This document shows, one piece after another, positions 43,080 through 53,772 of a stretch of 64,000 nt of DNA. The stretch spans positions 3,162,001 to 3,226,000 of the forward strand of contig NZ_CP047130.1 of the NCBI RefSeq assembly GCF_009832865.1. Direction: 5' to 3'. This DNA comes from Colwellia sp. 20A7. Lineage in GTDB: Bacteria; Pseudomonadota; Gammaproteobacteria; Enterobacterales; Alteromonadaceae. Position 1 is the stretch's first letter. The number at the start of each line of letters is the position of its first letter. Below the pieces are notes generated by a model that worked only from the letters and a program-made list of their open reading frames with translations, ran no database searches and was not told where the DNA came from. The position numbers and the translations under genes were made by a program.

Positions 43080-44417
43080 ATGACAACTCTCCAAAAAAGC
43101 AGTTTAACTACCCGAATAGTTATCGGCATGATTTCAGGTATAGCCCTAGGTTCTTTTTTACAATGGCTAATGCCTAATGGTGACGACTTAGTTTTCAACT
43201 TATATTTATTCGAGTTATCACTTCAGAATTTTCTTGTTGATGGCGTACTTGAAATTATTGGTCAAATATTTATGGCTAGTTTACGTATGCTAGTAGTGCC
43301 ATTAGTTTTTGTATCCCTTGTGTGCGGTGTTTGCTCACTTCAAGATACAACAAAACTCGGCAGAATAGGCGGTAAGGCGATAGGTTTATATCTAATAACA
43401 ACAGCAATAGCGATAAGCTTTGCTATTTTCGTTGCCATTATTGTTGGTCCAGGTGAAGGCGTAGGTATGACGGCTAATACAAGCTTTAGTAGTCGAGAAG
43501 CGCCGTCATTAGCTCAAGTAATTATTCAAATGTTTCCAACCAACCCATTTGAAGCGTTTGCACAAGGAAAAATGCTACAAATTATCATTTTTGCCTTACT
43601 TTTTGGTATTGCCATTGCTTTATCTGGTAAGGCTGGTGAACGAATAGCGAGTTTATTTGAAGACTTAAGCGAAGTTATCATGCGCTTAGTAGCGATACTA
43701 ATGAACCTTGCGCCTTACGGTGTCTTTGCATTATTGGCGACGTTATTTACTACCGTTTCACTTGAAACCTTTGGTAATTTAATCGTTTATTTCTTAGTTG
43801 TATTGTTTGTATTAATTGGACATGCAGTCATTACTTACCCCGTCATACTAAAACTAATGACTGGTTTAAACCCGATTATTTTCTTAAAGAAAATGCGTGA
43901 TGCTTCTATTTTTGCTTTTTCTACAGCAAGTTCTAATGCCACTATTCCAGTTACTCTAGAAACAGCGACAAAAAAAATGGGAGTAAAGAACTCAATTGCT
44001 TCATTTACAGTGCCTTTAGGAGCAACCATTAATATGGACGGAACAGCAATTATGCAAGGTGTTGCTACTGTATTTATTGCACAAGTGTTTAGTCAAGATT
44101 TAACCTTAGCTGATTATGTAACTGTAGTATTAACAGCAACGCTTGCCTCTATTGGTACTGCTGGTGTTCCTGGTGTAGGGTTGATTATGTTGGCTATGGT
44201 GCTGGATCAAGTCGGTCTACCGGTTGAAGGCATTGCTTTAATTATTGGTGTTGATCGCCTATTAGATATGACGAGAACGGCGGTTAATGTCACTGGTGAT
44301 AGCATGGTAAGTATTATTGTCGCAAAATCGGAAGGACAATTTGATAATGATATGTACTTAGATGAAAAGGCTGGAAGCAAGATTGAAGATATCGATTTTC
44401 ATCATTTAAAAGATTAA
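43080..44417 (+). CDS. Dicarboxylate/amino acid:cation symporter (DAACS family)
   Basis: A proton or sodium-coupled carrier in the inner membrane, of the GltP/DctA group. Serine-rich re-entrant loop AFSTASSNATIPVTLETA, helix 7 LGATINMDGTAIMQGVATVFIAQ, and loop 2 LASIGTAGVPGVGLIMLAMVL are all present. The DRLLDMTRTAVNVTGD motif near the C-terminus binds the substrate amino group. I start at the second Met (43080); an upstream ATG at 43065 would add five residues. The substrate is probably glutamate, aspartate or a C4-dicarboxylate. It is about 446 residues long. Confidence 0.88.
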   Translation: MTTLQKSSLTTRIVIGMISGIALGSFLQWLMPNGDDLVFNLYLFELSLQNFLVDGVLEIIGQIFMASLRMLVVPLVFVSLVCGVCSLQDTTKLGRIGGKAIGLYLITTAIAISFAIFVAIIVGPGEGVGMTANTSFSSREAPSLAQVIIQMFPTNPFEAFAQGKMLQIIIFALLFGIAIALSGKAGERIASLFEDLSEVIMRLVAILMNLAPYGVFALLATLFTTVSLETFGNLIVYFLVVLFVLIGHAVITYPVILKLMTGLNPIIFLKKMRDASIFAFSTASSNATIPVTLETATKKMGVKNSIASFTVPLGATINMDGTAIMQGVATVFIAQVFSQDLTLADYVTVVLTATLASIGTAGVPGVGLIMLAMVLDQVGLPVEGIALIIGVDRLLDMTRTAVNVTGDSMVSIIVAKSEGQFDNDMYLDEKAGSKIEDIDFHHLKD

Positions 44418-44463
44418 GTCTTAGTCATGATGAAATAGGTTATAAGCTTGTCAAACTGTAAAG

Positions 44464-44502
44464 ACCTTCTATATGCTTTTACAAAAATAATATATAGAAG
44501 GT
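44464..44502. other. Hairpin after the symporter gene
   Basis: ACCTTCTATAT (44464-44474) faces ATATAGAAGGT (44492-44502), an 11-bp stem with a 17-base loop, 47 bp beyond the symporter stop. No T-run follows. It may be a processing barrier. Confidence 0.45.
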
Positions 44503-44590
44503 TACTAAGCTGAGTATTTTAAAAGCTTAATACTATGACTTAAATAAGCGTATTTTAAGTAAACATAATTTAAGTAAGCATAAGTTAAAT

Positions 44591-44617
44591 AAACCTTAGA
44601 AAGCCTTTCTAAGGTTT
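44591..44617. terminator. Terminator-like hairpin between symporter and sohB
   Basis: AAACCTTAGAAA (44591-44602), loop GCC, TTTCTAAGGTTT (44606-44617). The 12-bp perfect stem lies in the convergent gap, 12 bp from the sohB stop. The T-run is weak on both sides, but the symmetry suits a shared terminator. Confidence 0.65.
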
Positions 44618-44628
44618 ATCGTTTATTT

Positions 44629-45693
44629 TTAACCAGGAAATATACGGTTTTTCTGCATTAACTTACCTAATATACCGTCAACAGAAAGTGACGCCGCTTT
44701 AGAAAACTTCTCTGCTAAACCTTTCTTAACTTCATATTTAATTGCGACAACTTTATGACTTTTACTTAGTTTTTGTAAATAATCATCACTTGTTTGAATG
44801 CTATCAACTAAGCCAAGCTCTAATGCTGTTGTACCAAACCAATGTTCACCCGTTGCAACTTTAGCTAAATCTAAACTTGGTCTGTGTGCGCTAACAAAAT
44901 CTTTAAACAACACATGAGTTTCTTCAAGCTCTTCAATAAATTTTTCTTTACCTTTTTCGGTGTTTTCACCAAACATTGTAACAGTACGCTTAAACTCGCC
45001 AGCAGTGAATTGCTCAAAATCAATATCATTTTTCTTTAATAACTTATTAAAGTTAGGTAACTGAGCAATAACTCCGATAGAGCCGAGAATAGCAAAAGGT
45101 GCTGCAATTATGTTGTTTGCAACACAAGCCATCATATAGCCTCCTGACGCAGCAACTTTATCGACAGAAACTGTTAAAGGTATTTCATGTTGACGAATTC
45201 GATCCAATTGTGATGAGGCTAAACCATAACCATGCACCATACCGCCACCACTTTCTAATCGTACAAAAACTTCATCATCTTTTGTAGCCACAGACAAAAT
45301 AGCAGAAACTTCTTCACGAAGAGAGCTTACTTCTTTAGCATCGATGCTCCCTTTAAAATCAAGCACAAACACTTTTGATTTGCTTTTAACTTCAATGTCA
45401 TCGTCTGATTTTTCTTTTTTCTTAGCCAATACTTTATCGGCCTTAGCTTTTTCTTTTGCTAATTTTTTATCCTTTTTTTCTTTCTGTTTTAACTCTTCGT
45501 CATTTAATAAAGCATGAACAATTTCTTGTTCAACTTCTTCAAACTGTTCAGACAAGTCAGTGATTTCTAACTCACCTTTTTTATGTTTATGCTTAATAGC
45601 TGAGGCTGTAGCTACGACAACAATAGCAACAACGGCAATGACAAAAGTTATTGTTTTGGCTAAAAACAATCCATATTCGTATAAAAATTCCAA
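44629..45693 (-). CDS. sohB: Inner-membrane S49 peptidase SohB
   Basis: A membrane-bound serine peptidase of the SppA family, which can replace some DegP functions in E. coli. An N-terminal membrane helix (residues 12-30) is followed by a Lys/Glu-rich linker of about 60 residues (EELKQKEKKDKKLAKEKAKA). The protease domain begins VFVLDFKGSIDAKEVSSLREE. The nucleophile Ser is in DKVAASGGYMMACVANNIIAAP, and the Lys base lies some 50 residues later in the FKRTVTMFG region. Length is 354 residues. E. coli has it near topA and yciK, as here. Confidence 0.92.
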   Translation of the reverse strand: MEFLYEYGLFLAKTITFVIAVVAIVVVATASAIKHKHKKGELEITDLSEQFEEVEQEIVHALLNDEELKQKEKKDKKLAKEKAKADKVLAKKKEKSDDDIEVKSKSKVFVLDFKGSIDAKEVSSLREEVSAILSVATKDDEVFVRLESGGGMVHGYGLASSQLDRIRQHEIPLTVSVDKVAASGGYMMACVANNIIAAPFAILGSIGVIAQLPNFNKLLKKNDIDFEQFTAGEFKRTVTMFGENTEKGKEKFIEELEETHVLFKDFVSAHRPSLDLAKVATGEHWFGTTALELGLVDSIQTSDDYLQKLSKSHKVVAIKYEVKKGLAEKFSKAASLSVDGILGKLMQKNRIFPG

Positions 45694-45762
45694 GCTTATC
45701 TCCTGAGCGTTTAACGCTATTTTAAATTTTCAAATCAAGGTGTTATATGGGGGTAAAAAAAA

Positions 45763-45797
45763 CAAAAAAAAGCCCTTAGTTTTTACTAAGGGCTTAT
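45763..45797 (-). terminator. Terminator after the penicillin-acylase-family gene
   Basis: AGCCCTTAGT (45771-45780), loop TTTT, ACTAAGGGCT (45785-45794). On the minus strand the stem is followed by a run of seven or eight T. It lies 20 bp past the stop of the gene at 45814. Confidence 0.9.
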
Positions 45798-45813
45798 ATG
45801 TTAGATCGCACGC

Positions 45814-48369
45814 CTAATTAGAACTAATATTTATTTCACTAATAATATTAGCACTAATATCTTCCTCGCTAAACAATAACGGCCTTAAAGCAGTAGTTTC
45901 TGAGTATAATCTATTTTGATCATCGACATGCACAGAGTTAGTATCTGATGACTGAGAATAGCTAAGTATCCCGCGAGCACTTGGTCCATTATCGGTAAAG
46001 TTAACAACAAACATCCAGCTTGAACCATAATTTATATGGTACCCTTCTGTAGTTAAACCTGATGATACCGGCTGTGCGGTTTCTACATCAATAACAGGTG
46101 GGTATTGGTGTATTGGCATTAAGGTGTCATCGGATTGTGCCGAAGAAAACACATTAAACCCACCTTCCTGGTGCATACTCCCCGCCCATGGAAATTTAGT
46201 ACCACTAGCGCTGCCACTTGCCATCGTTTTCTCAGTAAATTGAATATCACCTATCATCGCATCCAACGCTAAACCTGAAGATTCCACGTTTTTAATTGCT
46301 CCAGCCAGTGATTTTAAGGCAGAGCCGTCATTAACTAAGGTATTCGGTGTTGTGCTTGCTAAATCAGGATCAAACGGAACAGATAATTGATTTTCACTAT
46401 TAAATTTAAATGAAAACTCTCTAAACAAATGCGCTCCACTGCTCTCTTTATTGAAGCGTTTATCCCAATTAGCCAGTACAGAACAACCAGCAGAAACATC
46501 AACAGCAATACCGTTGTCTAACATAACTAATGTATTACCTTGTGCCTGGCATTGCGCAATTAAATCATCAACCACTGCTTCCGCTAAATAAGTTCGATTA
46601 TTTAATAAAGCTTCCTCAACCTCTTGTGCGGAAAACTTGTTATCTTCACCTGAACTATCTCCTAACATTTTTAAGCCCATACGCGTTCTTAACGACAAAG
46701 GACTAAAGTCGTCTCCATATAGAATTGAAAACCCTGACAACGGCGTTGTTGGATTGGTAAACCAATAAGGATCATTTGAATTTTGAACATAGTCGGTGTT
46801 TAGCAGCTTAGGCGCTTGCTCATAGTTATTTAATCTATTAGGTTCAAACAAAGCTGTATTTCCTGGAAGAATATCAAAGCCAACTGATTGACGTGTTGCT
46901 ACTAATACCGGATCTGTCCTCATTAAACCAAGAGCTGTATCATTTAGATTTAATACACGGGATTTATCTATATAAAAAGCATTACCCTGATCATCTGCAT
47001 ACATAGTATTTACCCAAGGAATCCCATCAAAATCCTTAAAGGCTTGTTGAAATTCGTCAAGGTTAGTCGCTAAGTTCATCGCTAACCAGTGATCAATCAT
47101 ATGGATATTTTCTTTAGCTGCATCACGTAACGTAAATGCATGACTTGCTGTCCACTCCATACCATTACTGGGCGGTGTTTCAATAATTAAGCCGTGATGT
47201 GAATAATAATAATCTTTCGATAGAATAACCGATTGCCCACCGCCAGCTGCCACTTCAACATAGTAAGTTTTTTTCTCTATATCACGACTCTCACCGTCCA
47301 CATTGTATTGCTGATTGTTCTCATCTTCTAAACTTAATTGATAAACAACAAATCGACGTGACTTAGAAACAGTATGCGTCCAACCTAAGTTTTGGTTAAA
47401 ACCAATATTTTGTACTGGGAAACCTTGTAAAGCGCCGCCCATTACATCCATAACATCAGGAATAGTAATATGTGATTGATAGAATCGTAAATGTCCTGTG
47501 TGTGGAAAATGTGGATTAGCCAGAAGTATACCTTTGCCATTTTCTGTTTTGTCTTTACCGATTCCCCAGCCATTAGAGCCTAAATCACCTAAATCTATAT
47601 TCGTATCACCAAATGTAGAAGATATTGATGCAACATTGGCAATAATGTCGTTTGTATAACCTACTTGGGATTGCTCAGAAGCTCCTTTTGCACGAGCACC
47701 AACATAAGGTAAATATTCAGTTGCACTACTTGGGTTAGCTAAAAAAGCAAGTTGCATAAATGTAGAATTAGCACCACTCGCATATTGGGAAGTAGCAAAT
47801 AGATAAGCTGTTAGATCTACTGCCGTAATAACGTTTACCCAAGGTGAACCTGCACAAAAAGGTGCCAAGTTTTCAATACCCGTTTCTTGGATATATTTAT
47901 TATAACCAGCGACATAGCCTTCAATTGTTGCACGAGTATTTTCTGACAAACTTGGGTATAATTTTTTTGCTGAGTTCATCACACCTAATGCATGGTAACC
48001 AAAATCAGAAATAATATTACCTGAATCGCCTGAGCCTAAAACCTTATCAGGACCAAAATATTTAGAACGCTCACTACGTACTTTAAGTATTTGATCTGCC
48101 AGAATACAAGCATTGTCTTGCGCATAAGCGTAGCCCGAGCCAAAAGCAACACTTTGTAAATTATCACCTGTTATATGAGGTACGCCATAACGAGTACGTC
48201 GTATATTGGCACTCAGTGTTCCGTCTTCATCAAAGGCAACCAAGCTTGGAGACTCTACAGGTGGAACTACCGGCTGTGGCAGCTCCGTATTTTTATCATT
48301 ATCACTTCCACAGCCGGTTAAACCAAAGAGTATAGCCAAACCTAAGAAACATCCGTTTTTATTAATCAT
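45814..48369 (-). CDS. Penicillin acylase family (Ntn-hydrolase) lipoprotein
   Basis: An N-terminal-nucleophile amidohydrolase related to penicillin G acylase and to AHL acylases such as PvdQ and QuiP. The lipobox ends at Cys20 (LFGLTGC), so the precursor is exported and lipidated. The alpha part has RRTRYGVPHITGDNLQSVAFGSGYAYAQDN. The beta-subunit start is predicted at Ser265 in DLGSNGWGIG, followed by GKGILLANPHFPHTG. The C-terminus has PVSSGLTTEGYHINYGSSWMFVV. Autocleavage is inferred from the family. The substrate is unknown and could be acyl-homoserine lactones, peptides or another amide. Length is 851 residues. Confidence 0.85.
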   Translation of the reverse strand: MINKNGCFLGLAILFGLTGCGSDNDKNTELPQPVVPPVESPSLVAFDEDGTLSANIRRTRYGVPHITGDNLQSVAFGSGYAYAQDNACILADQILKVRSERSKYFGPDKVLGSGDSGNIISDFGYHALGVMNSAKKLYPSLSENTRATIEGYVAGYNKYIQETGIENLAPFCAGSPWVNVITAVDLTAYLFATSQYASGANSTFMQLAFLANPSSATEYLPYVGARAKGASEQSQVGYTNDIIANVASISSTFGDTNIDLGDLGSNGWGIGKDKTENGKGILLANPHFPHTGHLRFYQSHITIPDVMDVMGGALQGFPVQNIGFNQNLGWTHTVSKSRRFVVYQLSLEDENNQQYNVDGESRDIEKKTYYVEVAAGGGQSVILSKDYYYSHHGLIIETPPSNGMEWTASHAFTLRDAAKENIHMIDHWLAMNLATNLDEFQQAFKDFDGIPWVNTMYADDQGNAFYIDKSRVLNLNDTALGLMRTDPVLVATRQSVGFDILPGNTALFEPNRLNNYEQAPKLLNTDYVQNSNDPYWFTNPTTPLSGFSILYGDDFSPLSLRTRMGLKMLGDSSGEDNKFSAQEVEEALLNNRTYLAEAVVDDLIAQCQAQGNTLVMLDNGIAVDVSAGCSVLANWDKRFNKESSGAHLFREFSFKFNSENQLSVPFDPDLASTTPNTLVNDGSALKSLAGAIKNVESSGLALDAMIGDIQFTEKTMASGSASGTKFPWAGSMHQEGGFNVFSSAQSDDTLMPIHQYPPVIDVETAQPVSSGLTTEGYHINYGSSWMFVVNFTDNGPSARGILSYSQSSDTNSVHVDDQNRLYSETTALRPLLFSEEDISANIISEINISSN

Positions 48370-48527
48370 TTTCTATCCCCGATTATTTATTATTGTCACA
48401 TTAAGACTAACATTAATAAAAATAAAAACATCAGAGCAGTTAAGGTTAAATAACTATCAAACTAGGCACTTTAATTACTATTTAGCATATAGCTCGCTAA
48501 CCTAAATACATGCTAGTTTTAAGCAAA

Positions 48528-48562
48528 AAAAAAGCCTTTAGTTTTATAACTAAAGGCTTTTG
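48528..48562 (-). terminator. Terminator after the lipase gene
   Basis: AAAGCCTTTAGTT (48531-48543), loop TTAT, AACTAAAGGCTTT (48548-48560). The A-run at 48525-48533 becomes a T-run on the minus strand. The lipase stop is about 38 bp away. Confidence 0.85.
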
Positions 48563-48597
48563 ATTATTTAATGTCCCGTCCTGATATGGATTATCAG

Positions 48598-51048
48598 CTA
48601 TTTCACAACGGCATCATTTTGCACTGAAATAAGATGTCCGTTACTACTGAAGAAATTAGCGACTTGGCTTTGCATTTCTGTTGTTGCTGCGCTAGTCATA
48701 ACAGCATCAGGCGCTTCACCTCTTGATCCTGGCGTTGGATCTAAGATCGAACCATGATGACCAAATAAGTAACGTACAGCGCCAGATATTGGCGAATCTG
48801 CATCCTGAGTAGTTTCCGAAACACCTGGTAAGCCTAATAATGCAATAGCACCTTCTGTACCACCAAACGGTGCTGTTGACACAGTATTAGGAATTACTTG
48901 GTCACTAAGATTATCACTACCATTACCCACAACTTCAATTAAATGAGTTGGTGTATTGGTTGCTACCATCATCGCCGCATAATTAGCAGGGTCACCAGCA
49001 TCAGTTACCGTTTGTGCTGCAAAAGCAAATTGGGTAAAGGTTGCACCTAATTCAGCTTGTTGTGCAGACGTAAGTAAGGCATAAAACGCTCTAAAATAGC
49101 CAACCAATTCAGCTTCTGTAGGTGTTGTTTCACTCAAGTGAATTTGTGCTACATAGCCTTGGAATTCTTCTGAAGCAGCATAAGCTAAGTTTGATTTAAT
49201 AACATCACCAAAAGCTCCTGACTCCATTAAGAAATTAGCCACCATCACACCTGGCATCGCAAGACTATTTGTCTTAACGGCGAATAAAGGATCAACTTGC
49301 GGATCAAGAGAATTATTCGCTAATGCGATAAAGTTCATACCCGTAATCGCGCCTAATGAATGACCTAAGAAATGAACATTGGAACTATCAATGTTAATTG
49401 AATTACCTTCTGTATCCGCCCCTCCTAAGAAATTCAAACCTAATCGTAACCCCATTAAATCAGACGTTGATTGGCGTAAGTTATCGCGGGTAGTCAATAA
49501 GCTAGCTAAGTTCATATAATGTGTAGCAGATACCGTTGAAGCATTAATATCATCTACACCATCAGGAGTGCCTGCAGGTCCTGTTATATCAAAGCCTCGG
49601 CTACCATGTAATGGATGATCAATAGCTACAGTTGAAAAACCATAAACTGAAAGAAGACCAGTAAGTGCTAGCATATCTTCTTTTTTAGACGTTATGCCAT
49701 GCTGTAATATTACTACTGGCCAGCCACTTTCAGGCTCCACTAAATTAGCCGGTAAACCTAACCCTTCTCGAACAGCATTAGCAACATTTACATCTGGCGT
49801 TGTCATTTGTACAACAAGCGACATATCTGCATTAGCTTTAGGTACTGGACTATATTTAGTTAGATTACGTTCGGTATCAATGCCTAAATCACGAAGCCCT
49901 GGCGCTGCTAGCCCCTGAGCTTGAGAAATAGCCATACATGTTCCGTCAGATACGCTCGTCGCATCAGCAGGAATAGCGTCAGGATTACTAACTGCAAGAC
50001 CTGCTAACATAGCACCAGAATCACATAATGATTTCCACCAATCATTAATAGGTGCCATTGGGTTTTCAGCTGAAGGGATACCTAAATAATAAGGTAAAGT
50101 AATACTACCCTGCATAAAGTTAGCAGCTGAATATAACGGTATTAAGGTTTCAGGTATTCTTCCTGTTAAAATATCAGCAACTGACATGCCGGTATCTTGC
50201 ATACCAATGGTTGGTATACCTTGCATGGCATTAGCGACCATCACAGGAACATTATTAGCGCTTAACGCTTTAACCGTTGAAAGTACATCCACAGTCGATT
50301 GCGTAGTAAATGCCATTGTATAGATAAGTGAGTCTTTATCAGCTCCTGCCGCTACAATTGCATTTTCATAACTATTAATTACACCTTGTAAGCCTTTTTG
50401 TGCATCACTGGCTAATGGGTGAGTAGTAATATCTTGACGAACTGATTCATAGGCTGTTGAGCCTGAAATAGCTTTACCATTATTATCTTGTAGGTTATTT
50501 GTTAATGCCAATACATAGCCTGTTTTAGCTTTAAGAGGCTTCAACGGTATCACGGCAACACTATTACCTGATGCCTGGCTAATAAAATCAACACCAAAAG
50601 TTAATTCACCAACAACGGTACAAGCAGCACCACGTGGAACTTCTTCACAACCAGGGTCACCACCCATTAAGGTTTCATATATTTTTACGGATGCAGAGCT
50701 AAAAGCAGAGTTACTATCAAGTGATGTCCCCTCAGGGAAGTCAATATTAAGTACAAATGGGTTTGTTGTAGACCAGCCATCTAAAGCGCTTAAAGCAAAA
50801 AATGGATCCGATGAGTCGGTAGGGTCACTAACAGGAAGATTTAATGAGCCATCTTGACTACCTTGAAAGAGTAAATCATTAGGTACTGATAAAATACCAC
50901 TCGCTGGGTCAAATATAATCCTTGCAGGAGCAACGATAGGCGTACCATTTTCAACAGCATCTTGTTTTACGTCTTCAACGGTTTCACTATCACAGCCACT
51001 CAAACCGAGTGCGCTAACTATAGCTAAACTAAGAACTAATTTTTTCAT
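48598..51048 (-). CDS. Pla-1/cef-type extracellular lipase lipoprotein
   Basis: A surface lipase or lysophospholipase of the family that includes VolA of Vibrio. I start at ATG 51048 because GGGGAGATAAAA lies just upstream and gives a clean lipoprotein signal (MKKLVLSLAIVSALGLSGC, lipidated Cys19); an ATG 17 codons earlier has no such support. The alpha/beta hydrolase part shows the nucleophile elbow GHSLG near residue 563, preceded by VVILQHGITSKKEDM and the DHPLHGSRGF oxyanion region. About 816 residues. It may supply free fatty acids to FadD, encoded about 1 kb away. Confidence 0.85.
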   Translation of the reverse strand: MKKLVLSLAIVSALGLSGCDSETVEDVKQDAVENGTPIVAPARIIFDPASGILSVPNDLLFQGSQDGSLNLPVSDPTDSSDPFFALSALDGWSTTNPFVLNIDFPEGTSLDSNSAFSSASVKIYETLMGGDPGCEEVPRGAACTVVGELTFGVDFISQASGNSVAVIPLKPLKAKTGYVLALTNNLQDNNGKAISGSTAYESVRQDITTHPLASDAQKGLQGVINSYENAIVAAGADKDSLIYTMAFTTQSTVDVLSTVKALSANNVPVMVANAMQGIPTIGMQDTGMSVADILTGRIPETLIPLYSAANFMQGSITLPYYLGIPSAENPMAPINDWWKSLCDSGAMLAGLAVSNPDAIPADATSVSDGTCMAISQAQGLAAPGLRDLGIDTERNLTKYSPVPKANADMSLVVQMTTPDVNVANAVREGLGLPANLVEPESGWPVVILQHGITSKKEDMLALTGLLSVYGFSTVAIDHPLHGSRGFDITGPAGTPDGVDDINASTVSATHYMNLASLLTTRDNLRQSTSDLMGLRLGLNFLGGADTEGNSINIDSSNVHFLGHSLGAITGMNFIALANNSLDPQVDPLFAVKTNSLAMPGVMVANFLMESGAFGDVIKSNLAYAASEEFQGYVAQIHLSETTPTEAELVGYFRAFYALLTSAQQAELGATFTQFAFAAQTVTDAGDPANYAAMMVATNTPTHLIEVVGNGSDNLSDQVIPNTVSTAPFGGTEGAIALLGLPGVSETTQDADSPISGAVRYLFGHHGSILDPTPGSRGEAPDAVMTSAATTEMQSQVANFFSSNGHLISVQNDAVVK

Positions 51049-51305
51049 TTTTATCTCCCCTATGCTTATTTTATTTCTATTATTTTTTAATAAGTGCATG
51101 CTATTTGTTATAGTCGTTTACTTCAGATTACACAGTAAACATCAAATTAACTAATTAGACCAGTTAATAAACTTAACGCAAGCGATAACAATGTGCCAGT
51201 TGTTTTTCAATTTTAATTGATTTATTTCTCGTTATTAGAAATAAATCTAAGTAAAATGCTTATTATACAAATGAAAAATCATTAATACCTAAACTCGGAT
51301 AAGAA

Positions 51306-52043
51306 ATGTTTGAATATACTATTATAGATAAAAGTTTAGAAAATAAAATAATACTCATCACCGGCGCAGGCGCAGGTATAGGCAAAGAGGCGGCAATAAC
51401 TTACGCTAAACTTGGCGCCACAGTTATTTTACTTGGAAAAACAGTAAGTAAACTTGAAGCTGTTTATGATGAAATAATAGCATTGGGTTTAGCCGAACCA
51501 GCGATTATCCCATTAGATTTAAAAGGTGCAACTAAGCAAAACTATATTGATATGTCAGCAACAATTGCTAGTCAATTTGGTCGATTAGATGGTGCGTTGC
51601 TTAATGCCTCTATATTGGGAGAATTAACACCATTTACTCAAATACATGAACAGATATTTAACGATGTTATGAAAGTAAATGTGAATGCTCAATACCTGTT
51701 AGCACAAGCATTAATTCCAACATTACAGTTAGCGCCAAATGCCTCGTTAATATTTACCTCTTCTGGTGTTGGTAATCAAGGCCGCGCTTACTGGGGAGCA
51801 TACAGCATATCTAAATTTGCGACTGAAGGTATGATGCAAGTTATTGCTGACGAATATGAAAATTCTACTTTACGCACCAATGCAATTAACCCTGGAGCGA
51901 CTAATACAGGTATGCGCACCAGCGCTTACCCAGCAGAAGATAAAGATAAATTAGCCACCGCTACTGATATAATGCCGCTTTATGTTTACTTGATGTCTGA
52001 TGACAGTATAGCTGTGAATGGCAAAACCATAAAAGCACAATAG
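51306..52043 (+). CDS. yciK: Short-chain dehydrogenase/reductase YciK
   Basis: An NAD(P)-dependent oxidoreductase of the classical SDR fold. TGAGAGIG (19-26) binds the cofactor. LLNASILG is the NNAG-like strand. The catalytic residues are Ser152 or Ser153, Tyr166 and Lys170 in SSGVGNQGRAYWGAYSISK. Conservation of the whole chain and the sohB-topA-cysB neighbourhood match E. coli YciK, whose substrate is not established. Length is 245 residues. It is convergent with fadD. Confidence 0.88.
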   Translation: MFEYTIIDKSLENKIILITGAGAGIGKEAAITYAKLGATVILLGKTVSKLEAVYDEIIALGLAEPAIIPLDLKGATKQNYIDMSATIASQFGRLDGALLNASILGELTPFTQIHEQIFNDVMKVNVNAQYLLAQALIPTLQLAPNASLIFTSSGVGNQGRAYWGAYSISKFATEGMMQVIADEYENSTLRTNAINPGATNTGMRTSAYPAEDKDKLATATDIMPLYVYLMSDDSIAVNGKTIKAQ

Positions 52044-52067
52044 AATAGCTAAAGCCTGTTTATTGTA

Positions 52068-52097
52068 TAGGAAAGTATTCTTATGAATACTTTCCTT
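52068..52097. terminator. Hairpin between yciK and fadD
   Basis: GGAAAGTATTC (52070-52080), loop TTAT, GAATACTTTCC (52085-52095). The 11-bp perfect stem is in the convergent gap, 27 bp from yciK and 22 bp from the fadD stop. Tails are T-poor, so it may be weak. Confidence 0.65.
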
Positions 52098-52116
52098 AAA
52101 ACAAACCCGTTACAAA

Positions 52117-53772
52117 TTACCTTAATTCTCTTCTTAATATTTTACCAACATTAGTTTTAGGTAATTCATCCCTAAATTCAACTAGCTTAGGTACTTTATA
52201 GTTCGTTAAGTTTTCACGACAATGCTTAATGATTGTCGCCTCGTCTAAACCTTTTTGCTTGGCCACAACAAATATTTTTACCATTTCCCCACTAGCTTCA
52301 TTAGGTATTCCTATAGCAGCAGCTTCAGCAACGCCCTCGAGCATCATAACTACTTCTTCAATTTCATTAGGGAATACATTAAAACCAGAAACAATAATCA
52401 TATCTTTCTTACGATCAACAATTTTGAAATAACCGTGCTCATCCATATAAGCAATATCACCTGTTGCTAACCAACCATCTTTTAAAATTTCTGCCGTTGC
52501 TTCATCACGGTTGTAATACCCTTTCATGACTTGTGGCCCTTTTACCCACATTTCACCGGCTTCTCCGAGCGCAGCTTCACAACCATCATCCAACATAATT
52601 TTAATATCGGTTGATGGTGCAGGCAAGCCAATAGTTCCATTATAATGTTCTTGGTTATAAGGACTTAAAGACACCATCGGCGCGCACTCTGTTAAACCAT
52701 AACCTTCCAATAACCGAGACCCTGTGACTTTTTCCCAGCGCTCAGCAACTGGCCTTTGAACTGCCATACCGCCACCCAAAGACATTTTAAGGGTTGAAAA
52801 GTCTATATCTTTAAAGCCTGGTGTATTTAATAAGCCATTAAATAATGTATTAACGCCAGTTATAGCAGAGAATGGGTACTTCCCTAACTCTTTAATAAAC
52901 GCTGGCATATCACGTGGATTTGTAATAAGTAGATTAGTACCACCTAAGGTAATAAAAGTTAAGCAATTAGCTGTTAATGCAAAAATATGGTAAAGCGGTA
53001 AAGCGGTTACAACTAATTCTTTTCCTTCTTCAAGCAGCGGTTTTATTGCAGCTTTAGCCTGCTCTAAATTAGCAACCATATTCCGATGCGTTAACATTGC
53101 ACCTTTTGATAAACCAGTTGTTCCACCGGTATATTGCAAAAAAGCCAAATCATCACCGCATAACTCTATAGGGGTAAAATCTAATTTTCGTCCTTTAGTT
53201 AAGGTGCTATTAAAAGGTACAGCATCAGGTAAATTAAATGCTGGCACCATTTTTTTAACATACTTTACAACAGCATTAACAACTTTACCTTTTACAAAAC
53301 CAAGACGGTCACCTAGTGATGTCATAATGATATGCTTAACAGGCGTTTTATCAATGATATTTTCAAGCGTGTGGGAAAAATTCTCAATAATTAACATAGC
53401 TTTAGAGTCAGAATCTTTAAGTTGATGCTCTAATTCACGCGCTGTGTATAAAGGATTAACATTAACAACGGTTAAACCCGCTAGAAGTGCCCCAAATAAG
53501 GCAATAGGATATTGCAAAGTATTCGGTACCATAATGGCAAATTTATCGCCCTTAACTAGTCCGAGATCTTTTTGTAAATAAGCAGCAAAAGCAGTTGCTT
53601 GCTCTGCTAATTCTGCATACGTTATTTCTACTCCCATATTAATGAAAGCAGCTTTATCACTATATTGAGTAGTGTACTTATTAAACATTGCCACTAATGA
53701 AGGATATTTATCTGGATTTATTTCAAATGGGACTCCAGGGGGATAACTTTTTTCTAGCCAGATTTTTTCCAC
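52117..53772 (-). CDS. fadD: Long-chain fatty acid-CoA ligase FadD
   Basis: FadD activates fatty acids with ATP and CoA at the inner membrane as they enter the cell. The ATP/AMP motif [19 protein letters not shown], the gate motif [12 protein letters not shown], and the hinge [41 protein letters not shown] are all standard. The C-terminal catalytic Lys is in [13 protein letters not shown]. The start is GTG at 53772 with GAGGAA upstream. Length is 551 residues. The spacer upstream carries two candidate fatty-acid operator sites. Confidence 0.96.
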   Translation of the reverse strand: MEKIWLEKSYPPGVPFEINPDKYPSLVAMFNKYTTQYSDKAAFINMGVEITYAELAEQATAFAAYLQKDLGLVKGDKFAIMVPNTLQYPIALFGALLAGLTVVNVNPLYTARELEHQLKDSDSKAMLIIENFSHTLENIIDKTPVKHIIMTSLGDRLGFVKGKVVNAVVKYVKKMVPAFNLPDAVPFNSTLTKGRKLDFTPIELCGDDLAFLQYTGGTTGLSKGAMLTHRNMVANLEQAKAAIKPLLEEGKELVVTALPLYHIFALTANCLTFITLGGTNLLITNPRDMPAFIKELGKYPFSAITGVNTLFNGLLNTPGFKDIDFSTLKMSLGGGMAVQRPVAERWEKVTGSRLLEGYGLTECAPMVSLSPYNQEHYNGTIGLPAPSTDIKIMLDDGCEAALGEAGEMWVKGPQVMKGYYNRDEATAEILKDGWLATGDIAYMDEHGYFKIVDRKKDMIIVSGFNVFPNEIEEVVMMLEGVAEAAAIGIPNEASGEMVKIFVVAKQKGLDEATIIKHCRENLTNYKVPKLVEFRDELPKTNVGKILRRELR

